Positions 7,673 through 14,439 of a stretch of 14,439 nt of DNA are shown in pieces. The stretch comes from Bacteroidales bacterium UBA6244 (lineage in GTDB: Bacteria > Bacteroidota > Bacteroidia > Bacteroidales > F082). Location of the stretch: contig DJVY01000228.1 of the NCBI GenBank assembly GCA_002440885.1, forward strand, positions 1 to 14,439, given 5' to 3'. Within the stretch, counting starts at the first letter, position 1. Every line of letters begins with the position of its first letter. Below the pieces are notes generated by a model, which was not told where the DNA came from, did no database searches, and was given only the letters and a program-made list of their open reading frames with translations. The position numbers were made by a program, and so were the translations under genes.

Positions 7673-10600
7673 ATGGTATATTTCTTTAGTGGCGACAACA
7701 GGGTATTCTTTTTGGTTCACTTGCAAGCACAACTTACTGATATTGAGCGTAAAAAATTAAAGTGGCTTTTCGCGGGTGCGAAACATATCAAGCAGGAATC
7801 GCTCGAAGGTACCTACATTGGTCCGCGTAAGGAAATGGTTACTCCCTGGAGCACCAACGCAGTTGAAATATGCCAGAACATGGGGCTGGACAGTATCCTC
7901 AGGATTGAACTGTTTAACCGCTCTTTCGAGGAAAACCCTACCTTCGATCCCATGTTGCAGCAAAAATATGAGGGCATCGATCAGCAAATCTTTGATGTCG
8001 ACGATCAGCCCGAACCTGTAAGATATATCGACAACATCGCCCTTTACAATCAACAGGAAGGTCTGGCTTTAAGTGCGGATGAAGTGGTTTACCTTGAAGA
8101 AGTGGCCACTAAGATTGGGCGTCAACTTACAGATTCAGAGGTTTATGGATTTGCTCAAATCAACTCTGAACATTGCCGGCATAAAATCTTCAACGGAACA
8201 TTTATTATCAACGGGGTCGAGATGAAGGACAGCCTGTTCGCCCTGATAAAAAGAACTTCCTCGGCTAACCCCAATGGTTTGGTTTCGGCTTACAAAGACA
8301 ATGTAGCCTTCGTCCTGGGACCAACCATTGAACAGTTTGCCCCCGCTACGCAGTCCACTTCTGATTATTTTCAACTAAACGATATAGAAACCGTGCTTTC
8401 GCTAAAAGCGGAAACCCATAATTTCCCCACTACCGTGGAGCCTTTCAACGGGGCTGCCACAGGTACAGGAGGGGAAATCCGTGACCGCATGGCCGGAGGG
8501 AAAGGGAGCATGCCGCTCGCCGGTACTGCTGTCTACATGACTTCATACACGCGTAACAACCCCTTGCGTGACTGGGAATTTGCCGTCGATCCACGGAAGT
8601 GGCTGTACCAATCGCCTGAACAAATCCTGATTAAGGCCAGCAACGGTGCTTCTGACTTTGGAAATAAATTCGGACAACCCCTCATAAATGGCAGCTTGCT
8701 CACTTTTGAACACTGTGAGAACGATAAATCCTTTGGCTATGATAAGGTCATTATGCAGGCCGGCGGAATAGGTTACGGAAAAAAGGAGGATGCCCTAAAA
8801 GGTGCTCCCGAAACCGGAGATATTATTGTCGTGCTGGGCGGCGACAACTACAGGATTGGTATGGGGGGTGGAGCTGTTTCGAGTGTGGCTACAGGCGAAT
8901 ATGGAAACCAGATTGAACTGAACGCCGTGCAGCGGGCAAACCCTGAGATGCAAAAACGTACCATGAATGCCATCAGGGCAATGGCCGAATCTACCAATAA
9001 TCCCATTGTTTCAATACATGATCACGGTGCAGGTGGTCACTTAAACAGTTTGTCAGAGCTGGTCGAAAATTCAGGTGCTGACATCGATATAAACAATCTC
9101 CCGGTAGGCGACACCACGCTTTCGTTTAAAGAAATTTTAGGAAATGAGTCTCAGGAGAGGATGGGGTTGGTGATAAAAGCCAAAGATTATCCTGCTCTTG
9201 AAGCCGTGGCTTTGCGCGAACGAGCACCTATTTACCAGGTCGGGACAGTACGCAACGATCAATCCTTCGTGTTAAAGGCATCGGAGGAAGCATGTCCGGT
9301 CGATTTAAAACTTGAGTTCCTCTTTGGTAAACCACCGAAAACCATCCTTGAAGATACTGCGATTCCTCCTGATTTTAACGACATTCCTTATCTGTCGAAA
9401 GACATTGAAAAATATATTACCCAGGTATTGCGTCTGGAGGCTGTAGCGTGTAAAGACTGGCTGACCAACAAAGTCGATCGGTCGGTGACAGGAAAAGTGG
9501 CCATGCAACAAACAGCCGGAGCTGTTCAGTTGCCGCTGAATAACCTGGGCATTATGGCGCTTGACTACAAAGGCAAATCAGGTATGGCCACCGCTCTGGG
9601 ACATGCGCCGGTGAGTGGGTTGATTAGCCCGGCAGCCGGGTCGCGGTTGGCTGTGGCCGAAGCCCTCACCAACCTCGTGTGGGCTCCTCTTGCAGGAGGC
9701 ATCAAAGGGGTAAGCCTGAGCGCCAACTGGATGTGGCCTGCAAAAAACAAAGGCGAGAATGCCCGTTTGTACGAGGCCGTGGAAGCCCTGAGTGAGTTTG
9801 CCGTAAAACTGGGCATAAACGTCCCTACCGGTAAAGATTCCCTGTCGATGACCCAGAAGTACCCCGACGGACAGGTGGTTTTTGCGCCGGGAACGGTTAT
9901 TGTTACTGCCGCCGGCCCGGTTACGGATTTAACCAAAGCGGTTACGCCCGTCGTGTCGACGAAAGCAGGACTCACCTTGATATACATCGATTTCTCAGGC
10001 ACGCCTAAAGAAATAGGAGGAAGCAGCTTTGCCCAAACCCAAAATAAAATCGGAACTAAAGTACCCGATGTGGCCCATGCAGACGAATTTGTAAAGGCCT
10101 TTAACGCCACACAGGAATTAATCGAGGAGGGGTTGATTGTAGCGGGTCACGACATCAGCGCCGGTGGACTTATCACCACTTTGCTTGAGATGAATTTCGC
10201 CAATACCGATCACGGCATGGAGGTCAACCTGGATGTGTTTGATGAAAAGGATGTTGTAAAACTGCTGTTTAGCGAAAACCCGGGAATCATCATTCAGGTA
10301 GAAGAGTCCGAACGTGTGGGTAAAATACTCGAATCACGTCATGTTCCGTTCGTGGAAATAGGTCAGGTGGTAAATGAAAGAACCCTGACGCTGCACCAGA
10401 AGCAAATTGACCCGATACGTCTCGATATCGACAGGTTGCGCGACATCTGGTTCGAGACATCGTATCTGCTCGACAAAAAGCAAAGCGGAGAAGGTCATGC
10501 CCATTGTCGTTTTCATAATTATAAGCGTCAGGATCTGTATTTTAGTTTTAACAAGCATTTTTCGGGTAAGGTTTCCGATCTGGGTATTAATCCGGCACGC

Positions 10601-11368
10601 AGAAAACCCTCTGGTATCAAGGCTGCTATCATTCGTGAAAAAGGAGTGAATGGCGACCGCGAGATGGCCTATGCCATGTATCTGGCCGGATTCGATGTGA
10701 AAGATGTTCACATGACCGATTTAATTTCCGGACGCGAAGATTTGCGGGATATCCATTTCATTGTGTTTGTTGGCGGATTCTCCAATTCCGATGTATTGGG
10801 CTCGGCCAAAGGCTGGGCAGGAGCCTTTTTATACAATGAGAAAGCAGCCAAAGCACTCGAAGCATTCTATGAGCGAAAAGACACACTTAGTCTGGGGGTC
10901 TGCAACGGATGCCAGCTCATGGTGGAACTAAACTTGATTTACCCCGAACACCCTGAGCGCATTAAAATGTTGCACAACGACAGCGGGAAATTTGAGTCGG
11001 GTTTTATTAACCTGAGTATTCCGGAGAACAACTCGGTGATGTTAAGCACGTTGGCAGGCAGCCGACTGGGAGCATGGGTGGCGCATGGAGAAGGGAAATT
11101 CAGCTTTCCTTATTTCAGCGACAAATACCAGCTGGTGATGAAATACAGCTACGACCTGTATCCCGGCAACCCGAACGGATCAGACTGGGCGGCAGCAGCC
11201 ATTTGCAGCAACAACGGAAGACATCTGGCCATGATGCCGCACCTGGAGCGCGCTTTTCTGCCCTGGCAATGGCCTCACTATGCAGAGGGACGTCGGCAGG
11301 ATGAAGTAAGCCCCTGGATGGAAGCCTTTGTAAATGCCCGAAAGTGGGCGGAGAAACACAAGAAATAA
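7673..11368 (+). CDS. purL: Phosphoribosylformylglycinamidine (FGAM) synthase, single chain
   Basis: This cytoplasmic enzyme makes FGAM from FGAR, ATP and glutamine, the fourth step of de novo purine synthesis. At 1231 residues it is the fused large form (PurS-like, synthase and glutaminase domains in one chain). Seen in order: N-terminal PurS-like domain (about 1-130, with TYIGPRKEMVTPWSTNA), linker motif SEHCRH (165-170, containing the conserved His), ATP/substrate motif AETHNFPTTVEPFNGAATG from residue 246, GMGGGAVSS, HDHGAGGH, and the second synthase half with PTGKDSLSM. The class I glutamine amidotransferase begins near residue 983; its triad is Cys1077 (GVCNGCQLM), His1190 and Glu1192 (MPHLER). 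All key residues are intact. The ATG at 7673 sits where related Bacteroidota proteins begin. It appears monocistronic; no clear hairpin terminator is visible in the 55 bases to the convergent neighbour. Confidence 0.97.
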   Translation: MVYFFSGDNRVFFLVHLQAQLTDIERKKLKWLFAGAKHIKQESLEGTYIGPRKEMVTPWSTNAVEICQNMGLDSILRIELFNRSFEENPTFDPMLQQKYEGIDQQIFDVDDQPEPVRYIDNIALYNQQEGLALSADEVVYLEEVATKIGRQLTDSEVYGFAQINSEHCRHKIFNGTFIINGVEMKDSLFALIKRTSSANPNGLVSAYKDNVAFVLGPTIEQFAPATQSTSDYFQLNDIETVLSLKAETHNFPTTVEPFNGAATGTGGEIRDRMAGGKGSMPLAGTAVYMTSYTRNNPLRDWEFAVDPRKWLYQSPEQILIKASNGASDFGNKFGQPLINGSLLTFEHCENDKSFGYDKVIMQAGGIGYGKKEDALKGAPETGDIIVVLGGDNYRIGMGGGAVSSVATGEYGNQIELNAVQRANPEMQKRTMNAIRAMAESTNNPIVSIHDHGAGGHLNSLSELVENSGADIDINNLPVGDTTLSFKEILGNESQERMGLVIKAKDYPALEAVALRERAPIYQVGTVRNDQSFVLKASEEACPVDLKLEFLFGKPPKTILEDTAIPPDFNDIPYLSKDIEKYITQVLRLEAVACKDWLTNKVDRSVTGKVAMQQTAGAVQLPLNNLGIMALDYKGKSGMATALGHAPVSGLISPAAGSRLAVAEALTNLVWAPLAGGIKGVSLSANWMWPAKNKGENARLYEAVEALSEFAVKLGINVPTGKDSLSMTQKYPDGQVVFAPGTVIVTAAGPVTDLTKAVTPVVSTKAGLTLIYIDFSGTPKEIGGSSFAQTQNKIGTKVPDVAHADEFVKAFNATQELIEEGLIVAGHDISAGGLITTLLEMNFANTDHGMEVNLDVFDEKDVVKLLFSENPGIIIQVEESERVGKILESRHVPFVEIGQVVNERTLTLHQKQIDPIRLDIDRLRDIWFETSYLLDKKQSGEGHAHCRFHNYKRQDLYFSFNKHFSGKVSDLGINPARRKPSGIKAAIIREKGVNGDREMAYAMYLAGFDVKDVHMTDLISGREDLRDIHFIVFVGGFSNSDVLGSAKGWAGAFLYNEKAAKALEAFYERKDTLSLGVCNGCQLMVELNLIYPEHPERIKMLHNDSGKFESGFINLSIPENNSVMLSTLAGSRLGAWVAHGEGKFSFPYFSDKYQLVMKYSYDLYPGNPNGSDWAAAAICSNNGRHLAMMPHLERAFLPWQWPHYAEGRRQDEVSPWMEAFVNARKWAEKHKK

Positions 11369-11423
11369 TTGGGCAATGGTGGATTGTATATTCTAGACCA
11401 GATCAAGGAGAATGCAATGATCG

Positions 11424-11756
11424 CTATTTAAATACTTTTTCCTGCCAGGCTCCTTTTGGATTTTTTCTGTACACGATTATCACAGTTGTTCCTGATTTTT
11501 TTACAATTGAGTCAGAAATCTGGATATAATTTTGAATCTTTTGTCCACTGATACCTAAGTTCATTGACATACTATCGATGGTAAGTTTTGAAAAACCACG
11601 TGGACCCTGGTGTATTTCTTTAATGATGCCTTGATATTCCGCATCGACAAAAGCGGTATGAGCTTTTTTATTTTGATAATATCCGCGAATAAAAAAGGCA
11701 ATAAAACCAATTGCTATTATTAAAAAGTATATCAGTTTGATAATTTTAGAATTCAT
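11424..11756 (-). CDS. Small single-TM protein of unknown function
   Basis: The 110-residue product has one N-terminal membrane segment (about residues 7-23, IYFLIIAIGFIAFFI) followed by a Lys-containing turn (RGYYQNKKAH) and a small soluble domain of about 80 residues. The pattern EYQGIIKEIHQGPRG, then ISDSIVKKSGTTVIIVYRK, looks like a compact beta fold seen in short uncharacterised Bacteroidota membrane proteins, but I recognise no named family. There is no lipobox Cys. It converges on purL, with its stop 55 bp from the purL stop. Upstream of its ATG lies the 150-bp repeat copy 1, whose TATCTTTG box points at this gene and would give a long leader (about 170-180 bases). Base composition is AT-rich like the rest of the island. 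It is probably a real gene, because the membrane segment and domain are coherent. Confidence 0.7.
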   Translation of the reverse strand: MNSKIIKLIYFLIIAIGFIAFFIRGYYQNKKAHTAFVDAEYQGIIKEIHQGPRGFSKLTIDSMSMNLGISGQKIQNYIQISDSIVKKSGTTVIIVYRKNPKGAWQEKVFK

Positions 11757-11822
11757 AACAGCTCTATAATATTATGGATAAATTATTCTGGTTGTGCCCT
11801 TGCAATATGATGTCCCCCCACT

Positions 11823-11865
11823 CAGCGTAGTTTCATGCCTTAGGCAGACAAGTGCAACTACGCTG
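11823..11865. repeat. Nested palindrome within repeat copy 1
   Basis: CAGCGTAGTT (11823-11832) is the exact inverted complement of AACTACGCTG (11856-11865). Inside it TGCCT-T-AGGCA (11836-11846) is a second palindrome. In RNA from either strand this gives a 10-bp stem with a smaller inner hairpin. There is no U-tract, so it is not a standard terminator. Confidence 0.8.
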
Positions 11866-11939
11866 TTGTATCTATCCCCTAATTCATGACATATTTCCAG
11901 CATTTTACAAAAAAGTATTTTCAAAAAACCGAACACAGG

Positions 11940-11947
11940 CAAAGATA
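11940..11947 (-). promoter_or_regulatory. -7 box in repeat copy 1, reading toward the 110-residue gene
   Basis: The minus strand reads TATCTTTG, an exact TAnnTTTG match, about 184 bp upstream of the start codon at 11756. It is identical in copy 2 and sits in the 32-base block that shows no differences between copies. The -33 position falls at or just beyond the repeat edge, and no TTTG is seen there. Confidence 0.5.
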
Positions 11948-11982
11948 AAAAACATAAGGATTGGAGAAAGGCATCCGCGTTA

Positions 11983-12010
11983 CACTTGTCTGCCTTAGGC
12001 ATGAAACTAC
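11983..12010. repeat. Partial inverted copy of the repeat's palindrome region
   Basis: This 28-base segment is the reverse complement of 11827-11854 at 27 of 28 positions; the one difference is the centre base of the TGCCT-T-AGGCA palindrome. A few further matches (GCGT at 11977-11980, AAC) suggest an older, longer copy. It lies 21 bp after the MORN gene stop codon, so 11827-12010 is a 184-bp stretch with inverted ends. Confidence 0.85.
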
Positions 12011-12031
12011 ACTTAACTTAAGGCACCAATC

Positions 12032-12856
12032 TTATCTCACAAAAAATCCATTAAAAAAAAGGACGTCATCATTAAAAAGCTCCAAATTAGTCAATTTTCC
12101 CACCAGATAGTGATTCCCAGGTTTTTTTGGGGTGAAAACAAATGATAAGGTATCGTAAACACTATCTGGCTTTGCATAAAAGAGTGTGTCAATAAAAGCC
12201 AAAGATTCATCAACTTCTCCAACAATTATTTCTGGTTTGGTCAATGTTAACGGAAGGGTAAATTCTAATGTGATCAATGCTTCATGATTCAGGTTAATAG
12301 TGTCATCAATTTGCATATCAGCAAACAACCCCTTGTAAGTTCCGATACAAGATGAATCAATAGTGCTTTTTACATCACCAACATCAATGCTTTCGCCAAC
12401 CATATCCATATATAATTCTCCTGCTAAAGTTCTTGAATTGTCAATCAGACTATATACCCTTCTTCTGCTAAGCTGCAAATCAGTATTTATCATAAGTATT
12501 TCATAGAGTATTGGCATATTGTTCATATATAATATCTTTTTAAGCAATATGCCATTTTCGCTAAATTCTTTAAATATTCCATTAGCCTTATTCTTGCTGT
12601 AGTTTCCGGTTTCCCTTATTGTGCCATTCTTAAAGTAATTTATTTTACTGCCTTCTTTTTTGCCATTGATATGACTCTCTTGCGAAAGCAATATCGACCC
12701 GAAATAGGCATATCTTGTACTGTTCATTGTGTCCCGCCCATCCTCGCATTTGTACTTGAGGATAATGCCATTAGGTTGTTTAACCACTACATCAAAACCA
12801 TTATCGCAGGAGGATAATAGCATCCCGAAGGAGAAAAGTAAAGCAATTTTTTTCAT
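12032..12856 (-). CDS. MORN-repeat (YwqK-like) lipoprotein
   Basis: The 274-residue product has a lipoprotein signal with a standard lipobox LSSC (Cys17), so it is probably membrane-anchored outside the cytoplasm. Residues about 63-110 hold two MORN-type units of the YwqK kind: NGKKEGSKINYFKNGTIRE, then NKANGIFKEFSENGILLKK. The C-terminal part (about 140-274) is beta-rich with PKKPGNHYLVGKL near the end, resembling an Ig-like domain, though I cannot name its family. MORN-2/YwqK proteins are sometimes labelled antitoxin-like by database convention; nothing here shows a toxin partner, so I would not use that label. The start is the ATG before MKKIALLF. The gene is AT-rich and lies between the two 150-bp repeats; copy 2 begins 34 bp upstream and supplies a candidate promoter. 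Function unknown. Confidence 0.8.
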   Translation of the reverse strand: MKKIALLFSFGMLLSSCDNGFDVVVKQPNGIILKYKCEDGRDTMNSTRYAYFGSILLSQESHINGKKEGSKINYFKNGTIRETGNYSKNKANGIFKEFSENGILLKKILYMNNMPILYEILMINTDLQLSRRRVYSLIDNSRTLAGELYMDMVGESIDVGDVKSTIDSSCIGTYKGLFADMQIDDTINLNHEALITLEFTLPLTLTKPEIIVGEVDESLAFIDTLFYAKPDSVYDTLSFVFTPKKPGNHYLVGKLTNLELFNDDVLFFNGFFVR

Positions 12857-12889
12857 TATATAGAGTTTAATTTAGGGATAAGATCCAGG

Positions 12890-13039
12890 CCCCCACTCAC
12901 TTTAGTTTCATGCCTTAGGCAGACAAGTGCAACTTCGCTGTTGTATCTATTCCCTAATTCGTGACATATTTCCTGCATTTTATACTAAAGTATTTGCAAA
13001 AAACCGGACACAGGCAAAGATAAAAAACATAAGGATTGG
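12890..13039. repeat. 150-bp direct repeat, copy 2
   Basis: This copy is in the same orientation as that at 11815-11964, 1075 bp away. The outer palindrome stem is broken here: CACTTTAGTT faces AACTTCGCTG, so only six of ten pairs remain, while the inner TGCCT-T-AGGCA is kept. The copy ends 33 bp before the MORN lipoprotein start codon on the minus strand. Beyond 13039 the sequence is unrelated to that beyond copy 1, and no third inverted segment is present. Confidence 0.93.
13015..13022 (-). promoter_or_regulatory. -7 box in repeat copy 2, reading toward the MORN lipoprotein gene
   Basis: The minus strand reads TATCTTTG, matching TAnnTTTG, about 159 bp upstream of the start codon at 12856. 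If used, most of the repeat would be transcribed as a 5' leader of about 150 bases that includes the palindrome. Confidence 0.5.
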
Positions 13040-13118
13040 TAGGCCAGCCAAATGGATGTTGCTGGGCTGAAACGATTAGGAAGTTTGAGGGAGAAGCTTT
13101 TAAGTATCCACCTTAACC
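13040..13118. other. Unassigned intergenic stretch
   Basis: The gap between the MORN gene and the T9SS cargo gene (12857-13173) holds repeat copy 2 and a terminator. In the 79 bases between those two I see no gene, box or RNA, only a weak inverted pair (GGCCAGCC near 13042 and GCTGGGCT near 13061). Confidence 0.5.
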
Positions 13119-13158
13119 AAAAAAAGAGGCTGTCACCAACGTGCAGCCTCTTTTTTTT
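13119..13158 (-). terminator. Intrinsic terminator of the type A T9SS cargo gene
   Basis: GAGGCTG pairs with CAGCCTC, continuing past one bulged T to CAC/GTG around a CAAC loop. A's (13119-13125) and T's (13151-13158) flank it, so it has a U-tract on either strand. On the minus strand it begins about 23 bp after the stop codon at 13174. Confidence 0.92.
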
Positions 13159-13173
13159 ATCGGAAAAGGAGTT

Positions 13174-14439
13174 TTATTTGATGACTATTTTGTAGTTAAT
13201 TCCTCCCAAGTCGGTGTTAACATGCATCAGGTAGAGCCCTTTGGCCAGATTACCTACATTAATACTCAATTGATTACTGCCTGAAGTGGCCTGGTAGTTA
13301 TTCACTAATAGTTGTCGGCCTGAAATATCGCTCAGCGAGACTTCAACAGAAGCTGCCTGTTTTAAACTGAAAGTCAGGTTAATATTTTCATCGGCTGGGT
13401 TTGGATAAATCACCAGTGTTCCGGTTTCAAATATTTCTTCCAGACCAACCCAGGTAAAACTTTCTGTTTGGCTTTCCATGACATTGCCTGAGAGATCCTG
13501 TACATTGCTTATGGTGAGGTCGTAGGTTATGCCTGAGGTCACTTGTGTTATGGTCAGGTTTACCCTGGTTTTGTCGAAAGCATGCAGAACAGCTGATTGA
13601 ATGGTGATGTCGCTGGTGATAGCATAGTTGTCAAGGTTTTCTGCAGAGGTTTTCTCTACGTCTTCGCTGAATATTATCTGTAGGTTAGTGCTCAGGACTG
13701 GTTCAACGGAAACCACTACAGGGCTGTTGATGTCGGTTCCCTCACGTACATCATTTTCGTAACGCAGTTCTATTTTCCATTCATCAAAATCAAAATTAAG
13801 CGGGCCTGTTATATCGTATGAAACTCCTTCAACAGGTTCGTACTCAAATACCGAGGTGTTATGAACCTTTAGCATTCCGCTTCCGTCATCCACTTTCCAC
13901 ATAAAGTAGTCAGCCTGATAGTTCTCGTCGATACAGGTGGCATTCATTACTTTAATCAGAATGCTTTCATGTTCTTCAGAAACTTCTCCGGTGGCAACCA
14001 CAACAGGCTCAGGCAGGGTGTTGTTGGAGGAAATAAAGTAGTAATCTGTGATATTGGAAATTTCAGTTTTGCCGTAATATTCGCTTACTTTTCCGGTTAA
14101 AATAATGCTGTCGCCGATAGAAGGATTCCGTCCCGATTCGTAAATAAACATACCATTCCATGCGCCGGTGCCATCCTGAATGAAATAGGAAGTGCCAAAG
14201 TTGGCCGTCACAACGCCTGAAGTGCTCACTGTTTGGCCGCTATAGGGTGAAACCTCCTGTTGTCCCTGGATGTCGTAAATAGAAACTAAAGTTCCGGTAA
14301 ACACTTTTGGAACATAAAAATTGTAAGTCACCGTATTGCTTTGGTCTATTCCGTTGTTGGCCACGATGTTGTAATAAATGGTGGCGTGTTCACCTTGTCC
14401 CGGAATAACTGCGGTGAACTCATCTCCGCTGCCGGTCAT
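13174..14439 (-). CDS. Secreted multidomain protein with type A T9SS sorting domain, 3' part
   Basis: The frame runs off the window edge; the Met at the edge is inside a domain, so the true start is outside. The visible 421 residues contain the end of a beta-sandwich domain (1-45), an OB-fold-like domain (about 50-135: SIYDIQGQ, VSTSGVVTAN, YFIQDGTGAWNGMFIY, GDSIILTGKVSEY) like those found beside secreted nucleases, and a second related beta domain (about 145-235, MWKVDDGSGML). An SbsA/Ig-like domain follows (about 240-330: LQIIFSEDV, LDNYAI, YDLTISNVQDLSGNVM), then a Por-type C-terminal sorting domain (about 343-421: VIYPNPADENI, DISGRQLL, LAKGLYLMHV, YKIVIK). It is therefore exported through the type IX system and probably cleaved and anchored or released at the surface. 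Any catalytic domain would lie upstream, outside the window, so its activity cannot be named. Confidence 0.9.
   Translation of the reverse strand: MTGSGDEFTAVIPGQGEHATIYYNIVANNGIDQSNTVTYNFYVPKVFTGTLVSIYDIQGQQEVSPYSGQTVSTSGVVTANFGTSYFIQDGTGAWNGMFIYESGRNPSIGDSIILTGKVSEYYGKTEISNITDYYFISSNNTLPEPVVVATGEVSEEHESILIKVMNATCIDENYQADYFMWKVDDGSGMLKVHNTSVFEYEPVEGVSYDITGPLNFDFDEWKIELRYENDVREGTDINSPVVVSVEPVLSTNLQIIFSEDVEKTSAENLDNYAITSDITIQSAVLHAFDKTRVNLTITQVTSGITYDLTISNVQDLSGNVMESQTESFTWVGLEEIFETGTLVIYPNPADENINLTFSLKQAASVEVSLSDISGRQLLVNNYQATSGSNQLSINVGNLAKGLYLMHVNTDLGGINYKIVIK

Larger units (their letters stand above)
11815..11964. repeat. 150-bp direct repeat, copy 1
   Basis: This copy starts CCCCCACTCA and ends TAAGGATTGG and matches the copy at 12890-13039 without gaps at 138 of 150 positions by my hand alignment. 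Two blocks of 32 bases are identical: 11828-11859 (palindrome core) and 11933-11964 (containing the minus-strand -7 box). The copy ends 58 bp before the start codon of the 110-residue minus-strand gene. Together with its partner it brackets the MORN lipoprotein gene. Confidence 0.93.

Noticed and set aside
9565..10110. 181-residue minus-strand ORF inside purL
   Set aside because: It is antisense to an intact, conserved PurL domain and has no recognisable motif of its own.
11823..11865. Integron attC site or intrinsic terminator
   Set aside because: I could not find a convincing pair of inverted RYYYAAC/GTTRRRY core sites, no integrase is visible, and there is no T-tract after the hairpin on either strand.
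11772..12002. 76-codon minus-strand ORF through repeat copy 1; a shared 40-ish-codon reading frame also opens in copy 2
   Set aside because: In copy 2 the same frame has a TAG two codons before the internal ATG. The differences within the shared part are nearly all amino-acid-changing, so there is no sign of coding constraint.
11815..13039. CRISPR-like repeat array
   Set aside because: There are only two copies of 150 bp with a whole gene between them, with no short repeat-spacer periodicity and no cas genes.
13052..13195. 47-residue plus-strand ORF (MDVAGLKRLG...)
   Set aside because: It runs through the terminator hairpin and into the antisense of the cargo gene's end, and has no recognisable features.

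Overview
The window is chromosomal DNA from a member of the Bacteroidota. The evidence is a set of type IX secretion (T9SS) genes and cargo with both kinds of C-terminal sorting domain, a PorP/SprF-family protein, a single-chain PurL of Bacteroidota type, and repeated -7 boxes of the Bacteroidota form TAnnTTTG (TATCTTTG upstream of trxB, purL and two minus-strand genes). Nothing seen fixes the genus.

Bases 1-4664 (+ strand) hold a surface/secretion operon: the 3' end of a large Ig-like adhesin with a type B (gliding-motility, CHU_C) sorting domain, a PorP/SprF-family outer-membrane protein, and an 822-residue TPR/PD40/OmpA protein, closed by a strong hairpin terminator. The adhesin plus SprF-like pair is the arrangement expected when a dedicated SprF-type protein helps export or anchor a type B cargo; the OmpA protein probably tethers the assembly to peptidoglycan. 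A small putative lipoprotein gene follows (4766-5197).

Bases 5198-11368 are housekeeping: a two-way terminator, tRNA-Pro(GGG) on the minus strand, trxB (thioredoxin reductase), a cation diffusion facilitator with an Asn in its transport site, and purL (FGAM synthase). The three protein genes look separately promoted, each with a TAnnTTTG box close upstream. The trxB terminator's T-tract touches the CDF promoter.

Bases 11369-13173 form a visibly more AT-rich island of two minus-strand genes of uncertain function: a 110-residue single-TM protein and a 274-residue MORN-repeat lipoprotein. A 150-bp direct repeat (138/150 identical by my alignment) lies just upstream of each. Each copy carries a TATCTTTG box aimed at its gene and a nested palindrome; a third, partial, inverted copy of the palindrome lies between the MORN gene and the first repeat. 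This repeated promoter/leader module is the least explained structure here.

Bases 13174-14439 (minus) are the 3' two-fifths or so, or more, of a secreted multidomain protein with a type A T9SS sorting domain, cut by the window edge and ended by a bidirectional terminator.
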